From Coccinella septempunctata (Eukaryota; Arthropoda; Insecta; Coleoptera; Coccinellidae), in contig NC_058189.1 in assembly GCF_907165205.1 (NCBI RefSeq), positions 36,234,270 to 36,298,269 on the forward strand: a DNA stretch of 64,000 nt, read 5' to 3'. Shown here one piece after another: positions 57,701 through 64,000 of this stretch. The notes beneath the pieces are model-generated. The model was given only the letters and a program-made list of their open reading frames with translations. It made no database searches and had not been told where the DNA came from. The translations under genes and the position numbers were made by a program. Positions within the stretch are counted from its first letter, which is position 1. Each line of letters begins with the position of its first letter.

Positions 57701-60700
57701 CATAGAAAAAGTCATCCCTACATATTGTTTTGCAAAAAACGTTTTTCCTTATTCATCTTATGCCATTGAAAAATTAATTTTTGATAAATTGATTCATTTT
57801 GAACAAATAAGGTCTCTTGCAATTTCTTGCTAAATGTAAGGGTTTTTGAGAAAAAAATAATTTAGCTAAGAGTAGGTAGGGTGAGTCATATAGGCTGGAG
57901 TTATCTTCAAATTGTTCTGCTGACATTGTCGGAAAATTTCACAAAAAAAATTCTTCACTTTCTACTTGCTCCCAAAGAATATCTGAACAATTTTATTTGT
58001 CAGTTTTTTGATTTCTAAGGAATTAAAGATTGCTTTACTGTTGCCATCTGCAAGGGAATGTGTTTCTAAGCAGAGACATTGACATCCACGACCCACACTA
58101 TATTTCGACAAGAAATCACCCCTCTAATTTTTTCTGTCAATTAGATTTATTGCCTTCTTAGGAAGCCTACATAAACTCGACATAAGTTTTTCATAGACAT
58201 TGGCATATAATAGACACTGTTTAAAAAGGAAGGCAATTCCGGAAATAAAAATATCATAGAAATTGCAGGGTGGGTAGCATGCAAATTAATGTTCAAAACC
58301 TGCTAATATTTTGAATGATTGCTATAGAGTGTATTCATTTTTGGAAAGGTTTGAACAGTTCATTTTGCCTTAAGTTAGAGTGCAGACACTCAATCGATTG
58401 AGTTAGAGAAAAACCAGTTAGTCTTTATAAGCAGTTTGATTTTTGTCTCAGGATAATATTCCAACAATTCTTCATTCTTGAAGAGTTTGCACATTGCTGT
58501 ATGCACAGCAATGTTTGAATAGGTATGTGAGTTATCAAATTGTTTAAAACTAGAGTTCAAGAAAGGTTGCAATGGACACTTCTCTATTTTGAGAAAAATG
58601 AATAATAAAATAATATCAATATTTTACTTGCTTGACCAAAAGAAAATTACCTATGAGATGGCTGATGATATGGTCCATAATGTCCATAATAACCATCACC
58701 ATAGTAGTCATGTCTCATCCTTTTGGGAGCAGATTCCATGCTGGGTGAATAACCTCTATCCCTCACACCACCACTTCTATAGTCTCTTGGCCTTGGACGC
58801 GACCAGGAATCTCTGCCAAAAAAAAATAGAAATGACAAAATATATTATCTGATATTATAACATGCATTTTACAAACTATTCAGTTTTTTTTATAAAAAAA
58901 ATTTTTGGTCCATAAAACAATTTTGCATGATTACTTCTCTCCAAAGTAAAACAGAATATATTTGTGAAAACCTTTATATAAAAATAATAACCCATTCATA
59001 GTCAACTGGATATCAGCCAACACGGTATTTTGTTAAGAAAATTATATATTAAAAAACTGTAACTTAATTGTTCCAGCACTGAAATATAACAATAAAATAG
59101 TAGTTAAAAAAACAAGCATTAATATTAAAATGAGCTAAAGGATTAAAAATCAATATCTGGATAATTCTCATCAAATTCCGAAATTTAACTGCCGCTCTCT
59201 TAAATCAGATTTCCATGTATTATTTATCTTGGGTTCGTAGTTTAAAGGAAAGTAACTCTTCTTTCAATACGTCGAAAAACGAGATATAATTACTGGGAAT
59301 AAAAAAGTTATGACTGACTTCATGTCATAAAAATCATTCCCTCATATTGTCCCTTGTCCCAGTTAGTGTCTAAAACTTCATTTTTTCATCAGATTCATCA
59401 ATTTTTCAGTATATATGTTACGGCTAAAGATAGGTGTGAGCATAAACTTAAGATTAGCCGGCTAAACTTAGGGTTATATTCGAGGATCGGCTAAAGTTCG
59501 ATAAAATATTCATCTGCGTCAGGGCATTTCATCTTTAGCCGGCTAATGTGCACATTACCCAAAATGGAACGGCTAAAAATATATTCGATGGACACGCAGA
59601 GAGGTGATGTCTCATGAATGGTCGGATGGGAGAGGACGAACGCACACGGCCACTTTTTTGTTTGAATTTTTAGAATTGAAATATGCAAAAGAGCATCGAA
59701 TGTATTATGGTTGTATTACATAACGTCCATGGGTTTTCAATTCAACATTTAACGAGTTATTTTCATCTGTTTAGGAGATTAATTCTCTTCAAACCGAGCC
59801 TAATTTGTGAAAAACCATAATATGACCCCACAAGAAAATGAGATATTAGACATAGAAAATTTTTTCCGTAAACGAAGATTATAGAGTTAACTCTATAATC
59901 TTCGAGGCAAATAGTCCGGTTAACTACAAACAAGATTGGGTACTTCTACTTATATTTTTCTAGAATTTAACCTTTGGTATTTTGATGGAGAAGTTCGCGT
60001 CATCATCCTTGTCTTCATGCTCCTTCTGCTCATTCAATTCCCTTCAAATTATGAATGATAACAAGATGAAAAATAATCATTAACATTACAGTTTTCCCTC
60101 ACACTCAAAATAGCATGTCATGAATTTTGTCATCAAGCGTTTAGATTTTTAGATTCGTCAATAAGAATTCGTTGAGACACAGTTGAAACAAATATATATA
60201 TTCATTCTCCAATTCCTCAACTGCTTAACAGAATGCTTTTCTGCTTTTAAAATATGTAAAATTCATACAAAAAATGCATTGCATTAATAGATTGATTATA
60301 CTCGTATTACTATTTCTTTACATTCTTTTAATTGCCGAAAATTTGCGCCCCTCAAGCCTTCTACATTTTTAGCCGATGGGATGTGGTTACACTTAAAAGT
60401 TTAGCCGGCTGAAGATAGAAGAAACTAACATTAGCGAACACCCGAAGCTAAACCTAAGTTTAGCCGGCTAATCTTAAGTTTATGTTCACACCTATCTTTA
60501 GCCGTAACATATATAATATTACTAAGATATTGATATGGTAATGTTCGTTATATTATATTGAAAATTTAAAATCTTTCCCTCATTATGTTAGAAATATCGG
60601 ATTTGTGTTTGTACTGAAAGGATTATAAGAACGCAAATTTCAGGTTTTCAAACCTGTCAAAGAACAAATTATGGTGCTATGGTCATTTTTGTTCAACTTC

Positions 60701-62956
60701 AACGCGGTTTTGTGCAACAGTCTATTCAATAACAATTATTTCGATAATACATTTTTTCACGTCACTGGACGTTAATAAAAGATATGTAGGGTTATTATGA
60801 ATGAAACTCACATTCTTCTTTAATGTGTGTTGAAAGGTAGTATTCATGGTTCATAATGATGTTTCAAGGTCTGGTTATGCACAGGGTGGGCAAAATTCGT
60901 TGTCTACTGAGAGGATTTCGAGAACTATAGCAGCTAGAAGAAAACGGATGACACATTACCGAGCCCATTTTCGGAGAAACAAAGAATGGTGAAAACTGCA
61001 GTCTCCTACGATACTCCGTTTTTGAGTTTGACAATTTCGTAAAGTTCTCATAACTTTTTTGTCTTTGAAGTTTCAAATCTGAAACTTGAACCTTCTACAG
61101 GCACTTATTTACGTAGAATCCACTGATGAGCTGAAAAAATGTTTTCATTTCGAATCATTAGATGATCTTACATTTTTTTTAAATGCAAACTCTTATTGAA
61201 GTTGTTATTTTGAATTCGAAAAAAAATCTTTTGTCAGTAGATTCTACATATGAAAGTGCCTAAGAAGGTTCAAGTTTCGAAGACAAAAAAGTTATGAGAA
61301 CTTTTCGGAATCGTCAAAATCTGAATATTTGTTAAGTCGATTTCTAAAAATGATAGGCCGATTCTGTTCTCAGATTTGGATTAGTCATGAAAAATAACTC
61401 GAGAATGTGTGGTCCGTTTTCTTCTAGCTGCTATAGTCCTCGAGATCCCCTCAGTAGACAATGAATTTTGCCCACCCTGTATACAAGTTATCTCAGCTTT
61501 CATGTGAATTAGTCATTCCCTCACTATTTTAAAAATGAGGGAAGGACGATTATGTGAGGGAATTATTTATAAACCATAATCAGTGTGAAAAACCTTGATA
61601 TCCTATACCTATAGAAACTCAACATATTTATATTGGATGATTTTTTTTGTTTCGAAGAGATGTTTGTAGCGATAAGGATGGCATGACGGAAGAAGTTAGA
61701 TGAAAATGTTCAAGAGTTTTGATGTTTTAAAATATTTCCAATAATTATAGTCTTCGAAGATTATATTGTTATATGAACTAATTATTTGTTTCTGATAAAA
61801 AAATCATTTTCTCAGTCATTCCCTCATTTTGCTCTCTTTATGAATCCAATTTTTATATCTATTCAATTGAGGAATTTCTATATATGTAGTTGAAATGTTT
61901 ATTTTGTTTTTTTTTTTTTGACGTAGCATGTAAATCAAATATACTTATTATTATTATTATTATTATAAGGTATATATTTTTAAATTTTGCCATTTTTCCA
62001 ATTCGACAGTGACAAATTCATTAATGAAGTGGCTTTAAACAACAGAATTCAAAATCTGAAAGGAAAAATTTTTTCTACAAGCGTGCGCGTTCAACCTTTT
62101 TCCCGCACGCATTCCAAGTTGCAAAGAGTCACTTTCCCAAAAGGTGCGGGAAAAACGCCTGCTACTTCTTTCCCGCACGCAAATGCGTGCGGGAATGGAT
62201 TAGCAGAGGTTTTTCCCGCACGCAAATATTATAGAGTAAATTAATTCTATCATGTTTCTATGCATAGAACGTCAGCGATGAGAAACCCATAGTAATGACA
62301 TGCAGAATTACGTCTGTCATTATATATGAATTAATCAAATGAGATATGATCTGTTTCGTGAAATGGATACATTTATATATTTCAAGCGCTTGTAGAAAAA
62401 ATATTGTTCCTAACTCTTGCGTAAAGTGTCTTGCCCGCACTTGATAGGAAAATAACTATTCTGTAGTATGTTTGCTACTTGGAGGGTTTCAAGTTTGAAA
62501 TATATGCAGCTTCATAGAATAATGAGAATTTTTGAAAATCTTCTAAATCTCAGATACCCTACTACAGAGACATCACCAACAATGTATACTCCAAAATAAT
62601 GTCAGGTTGGGATGAACGGACAGAATGTATTTAATTTTCATATGTAAGGTTTCTTTGTGGTTATACTGGTTATCCAAACAGATTTGTTTTCCAAATACTT
62701 ATGTCCCCAAATTAGTTCGGCGAATCGAATTCCTACTGAAGTTCAGTACGGAGTCGAATAGTTGAGTAAAACTGCTGACTGCATCAACATTACCGGTATT
62801 CACATGAAATATTTGAATTATGTATTTTGTATACCTTTCACTCCAATCATCTCTTGGTCTCGAAACTCTTTCGGCTCCTCTATAGCTTACTTCTGCTCGC
62901 TCTCCTCTAAATTTATCCCGCCTTTTCCGATCATATTCATCATCACTGTCTGCCAT
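42795..62956 (-). CDS. Ars2: Ars2 / Serrate RNA effector protein, complete, 12 coding exons
   Basis: Coding exons: 62956-62835, 58812-58651, 56549-56367, 52452-52386, 52230-52065, 51981-51640, 51222-50943, 50881-50554, 47012-46719, 43637-43252, 43060-42959, 42873-42795. All borders are GT/AG and all phases agree, giving 836 residues (family about 880-940). Landmarks are the start MADSDDEYDRKRRDKFRGE; an RS/RG-rich N-terminus; the Serrate/Ars2 N domain (SFKAFLATQDDNIS, QLNEFFVAHKDDEWF); an acidic Glu/Lys stretch near 233-375; an RRM-like region (SIFLRNLAP, RRGWVTFKRDANIKEICWNL); ITDYLIEEASAEEEELLG; the zinc-finger block WLCPLSGKKFKGPDFVRKHI (C711, H727, H732); a Gly/Tyr-rich segment; and the end YRDLDAPREPEEFI. 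Ars2 links the nuclear cap-binding complex to RNA processing, decay and small-RNA pathways. A further acceptor three bases before the ATG (TTTTAG) implies a 5' non-coding exon. The long introns are loaded with transposons. Confidence 0.95.
44562..44827. mobile_element. 266-bp hairpin element with repeated GCGTGCGGGAAA motifs
   Basis: The inverted ends start CATAGAGACATGATAGAATT and run about 55 bases, through ACTCTATAATATTTGCGTG. The core repeats GCGTGCGGGAAA or its inverse at about 44593, 44641, 44665, 44709 and 44775. These look like subterminal transposase-binding motifs. The same unit, reversed and truncated, occurs at about 62067-62266. Confidence 0.7.
44923..45319. mobile_element. PIF/Harbinger-type MITE, 397 bp
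   Basis: Inverted ends GCCTAGTTGCACACACACCG / GGTCTGTGTGCAACTAGGC with TAA at 44920-44922 and 45320-45322. A perfect 13-bp hairpin (CATTGAACTCAAG / CTTGAGTTCAATG, 45139-45175) lies near the middle. No coding sequence. Confidence 0.82.
45329..45470. mobile_element. 142-bp MITE-like inverted repeat
   Basis: AGTGGCGACAATTG and TTAGCAAGAATATGGCGG on the left are mirrored by CCGCCATATTCTTGCTAA and CAATTGTCGCCACT on the right. There is an insertion of a few bases between the two blocks on each side. No clear target duplication. Confidence 0.65.
47990..48270 (+). pseudogene. RNase H-domain fragment of a non-LTR retrotransposon
   Basis: The plus frame reads RDEWPCHKEFYLQGLCWFTH then GSRTKQDSGAGVN, which matches the first strands of the LINE RNase H domain (usually W-F-T-D-G-S-K-T.. 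G-A-G). Here the Asp is His. It is a short fragment in Ars2 intron 8 with no function. The CX2C fragment at 49757 could come from the same kind of element. Confidence 0.5.
48609..49370 (+). pseudogene. Bel-Pao-type retrotransposon gag fragment
   Basis: An open frame from 48609 is stopped by TAA at 48930-48932 and continues in the same frame to about 49370. It matches the Gag domain common in Bel-Pao elements (DUF1759 type), seen in the segments FDENPEDWPLFNSQFERST, EENLIRLQKCLKGRARDAV, then ILETLEVTFGRPEFI. No LTR, protease or polymerase part is recognised nearby, and the 3' side runs into a LINE fragment. It is a dead fragment in intron 8 of Ars2, on the opposite strand. Confidence 0.75.
49405..49740 (+). 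pseudogene. 3' end of a LINE related to the intact one
   Basis: The peptide LHNPSNQLLYDTTNIEPILK matches LHNPSNELLYRKTKIQPIIE near the C-terminus of the intact ORF2 (about 15266-15325). The 3' region also shares the GGTCGAT...TTTGACTG...GGT(C/T)AATAAA pattern with 15574-15608. It is a 5'-truncated copy, followed by a (TC)n microsatellite (about 49728-49762). Confidence 0.7.
49757..49935 (+). pseudogene. LINE C-terminal Cys/His fragment
   Basis: The frame reads CRLCLEEDETIEHILCDCPA, the Cys/His motif that follows RNase H in many I- and R1-type LINEs. A stop follows within a few codons. Fragment only. Confidence 0.55.
53403..53788. mobile_element. piggyBac-type miniature element with transposase C-terminal remnant
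   Basis: TTAA flanks it at 53399-53402 and 53789-53792. The ends start CCCTTTCAG on both sides. On the minus strand there is a remnant reading KWRCTACKVGLCLGDKKNVF, like the Cys-rich tail of piggyBac transposases (C-X2-C..LC). TTAA targeting is specific to piggyBac. The rest of the gene is lost. It lies in Ars2 intron 3. Confidence 0.68.
55355..55800 (+). pseudogene. Reverse-transcriptase C-terminal fragment of a non-LTR element
   Basis: Pieces in shifting frames give GITLDSKFQWKKHIENT, KILGWMYVTVVRPISTYGTK and VWHAIESKNR, which is the usual LINE thumb region (G-I-x-L-D, then W-x-Y-x-x-V-V-R-P-I). Several stops and frame changes. In Ars2 intron 3, opposite strand. Confidence 0.65.
56550..58650. 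other. Ars2 intron 2, with one unassigned minus-strand open frame
   Basis: Exons 2 and 3 of Ars2 join in phase across this intron. A minus-strand frame at 57329-57144 reads GIEDQAGDEGDGFSSTDPSA and RFINKVSDIDA, and ends at a good donor (CCGGA|gtatgt). No convincing acceptor is seen at its start, because an in-frame TAA lies just upstream. It may be an alternative or decayed exon, or a repeat fragment. No other feature is seen. Confidence 0.3.
59410..60515. mobile_element. TA-rich-flanked element, TTACGGCTAAAGATAGGTGT ends, 1.1 kb
   Basis: Inverted ends of about 65-70 bp (59410-59480 against 60447-60515), including TTACGGCTAAAGATAGGTGT and TTAAGATTAGCCGGCTAAAC. Terminal bases are TATATATG on both sides, so the target duplication is probably TA. 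Motif AGCCGGCTAA recurs internally. No coding capacity. Lies in Ars2 intron 1. Confidence 0.75.
59873..59904. repeat. Perfect 32-bp palindrome made of transposon end sequence
   Basis: CGAAGATTATAGAGTT is followed directly by its exact reverse complement. The half-site matches the first bases of the CAAAGATTATAGAG ends of the elements at 1267 and 44879, so it may be two ends fused without an interior. Confidence 0.8.
60882..61479. mobile_element. Tc1/mariner-type miniature element, 598 bp, CAGGGTGGGC ends
   Basis: Ends CAGGGTGGGCAAAATTCGTT and its inverse; TA follows on the right (61480-61481) but the left has CA, probably a mutated TA. Inverted arms include TCTACTGAGAGGATTTCGAG and CTATAGCAGCTAGAAGAAAA on the left and their mirror at about 61418-61460. 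A second inverted pair (TTTTTTGTCTTTGAAGTTTC near 61050 against 61270) forms inner arms. In Ars2 intron 1. Confidence 0.78.
62060..62463. mobile_element. Partial copy of the composite element (hairpin plus right arm)
   Basis: Positions 62067-62266 match the hairpin at 44562-44827 in reverse and truncated. Positions 62284-62463 match the right arm at 46222-46375 and its continuation in the left arm. The uninterrupted TACGTCTGTCATTATATATG here is the empty site of the 1334-bp insertion at 44879. Confidence 0.7.
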
Positions 62957-64000
62957 CTTCTAAAAGCGAATACGATAACCAATAAACACCTTATGGAAAA
63001 ACTATGGAGGTTACCCTTTTATTACCTCAGAAGAATTTTAGAATATATATAGAAACTCAACAGTCCTCAATGAAAATTTCGTGACGAAAAAACTGAAGCA
63101 TCCAAATTCATAATTTTCTTCCAAATACGAATAATTGTAAAAGTAAACGTCAACAAAGTAGGCAGGAAAATGGCGTTGCTGCAGATTATAGATTGAAATA
63201 TTCAGCGTCGTTCTTTTTCTTTCATAAACACAAATTTAAGGATAATGACATTGAGCAGTAGTACTTTTTCTAACAAAAAAGGTAATGTTTTAAAAGGCTT
63301 TCTATTTGTTCTGTACAAATTTTATACATAAAAAAATATGTTTCATTCATGCAATTGAGTACACCTAGCGCCCTCTATGAGATACAAACCTTGAAATGGG
63401 TTTCAATAAAAGAGAGTCAAAGATCAAAGAACTGGTCAAACTAAAGCGTTTCACCAAAAATCACCTATACAAAAACTTTCAAAATTCCAAAGTTGAAAAA
63501 AATTAAAAATGATTACTGATATAAATCTTAATACGACGTCCTAGACCATTTTTTGTCTGAATTATCACAAAGCAATGGAAAAAAAATTATCTCAACCATA
63601 TGCTTTCGTTTAGGCCTGTTCGATTTTTACGTGGGAAAGAATAAAATGGAAAGTAAGGATTGCCGAATTTTTTCATTACATATTTTGTAACTTGAAAACA
63701 ATCTTATGAAATGACTCATTTCGATACCAACTAACAGAAAAATATATAGTTAGGACTAAGTATAAAAAAATAGAATATTAGTTCAAAATCTGATCAATAA
63801 AATTCGTCAATAATTTTATTGACAAATTTTTTCCCAATCTTACAATCGTAGTAGCACTTTGCCAACATAAGCACTTTAAAAAAACCGACTAAATTTTCTT
63901 CGCTGTTTTTACACCAAATCGCACGAGACAACCATTTTTCAAAAAGTGACTTGATGCAACTAATCAGATAGACTCGGATATGCTGAACCATTCACTATCC
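62957..64000. other. 5' flank of Ars2
   Basis: Contains the likely 3' splice site just before the Ars2 ATG, so a non-coding first exon and the promoter should lie here. No other gene or repeat is recognised. Confidence 0.45.

Overview
The window is animal nuclear DNA, almost certainly from an insect. It is AT-rich, the genes are broken by GT...AG introns, the host genes are typical insect orthologues, and most of the remaining DNA is transposon. The order is not certain from sequence alone. There is no bacterial signal: no operons, Shine-Dalgarno sites or CRISPR.

Host genes, left to right. (1) The last two exons of a spinophilin/neurabin gene (+, 3221-4910), ending in a SAM domain and a charged coiled coil. 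(2) A five-exon gene (-, 28062 to 21432) that splices in phase into a 303-residue protein. It joins a BED-like zinc finger and an acidic linker to a C-terminal 5-hydroxyisourate hydrolase/transthyretin-like domain whose catalytic signatures are altered. (3) Two head-to-head THAP-domain genes (- 34696 to 33641, + 35594-36641). The + gene is a clean four-exon, 214-residue model. The - gene carries a duplicated exon and an unresolved one-base phase problem. (4) The gene for Ars2/Serrate (SRRT) on the - strand (62956 to 42795). All 12 coding exons can be read and join in phase to 836 residues.

Mobile DNA. A Jockey-type LINE (11271-15628) has two intact ORFs and a perfect 13-bp target duplication. 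A second, decayed Jockey-type LINE (37262-41116) also has a 13-bp duplication. The two share a 20-bp 5' block, placed as an initiator plus downstream promoter element. A 3.7-kb foldback element (28365-32064) sits just upstream of the fusion gene; its arms are arrays of a ~176-bp satellite, seven units one way and twelve the other. A dead Tc1/mariner-type element (24497-26970) lies in an intron of the fusion gene and is itself hit by a tRNA-derived SINE composite and a 166-bp MITE. A DD41D-type mariner deletion derivative (41768-42445) has inverted arms that include the end of its own transposase gene. A nested palindrome occupies 18998-20925. A dozen or more MITEs have readable ends with TA, 3-bp, TTAA, 8-bp or 8-9-bp target duplications. 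Introns of Ars2 also hold a Bel-Pao gag fragment, several LINE fragments and a piggyBac-type miniature element.

The likely host story is ordinary (RNA-processing factor, phosphatase-1 scaffold, THAP proteins). Three things deserve a second look: the zinc-finger/HIU-hydrolase fusion with an altered active site, the satellite-armed foldback beside THAP genes, and the records of transposon formation (inverted duplication of coding ends, nested insertions with readable empty sites). All gene models here are hand-read splice models without transcript support.
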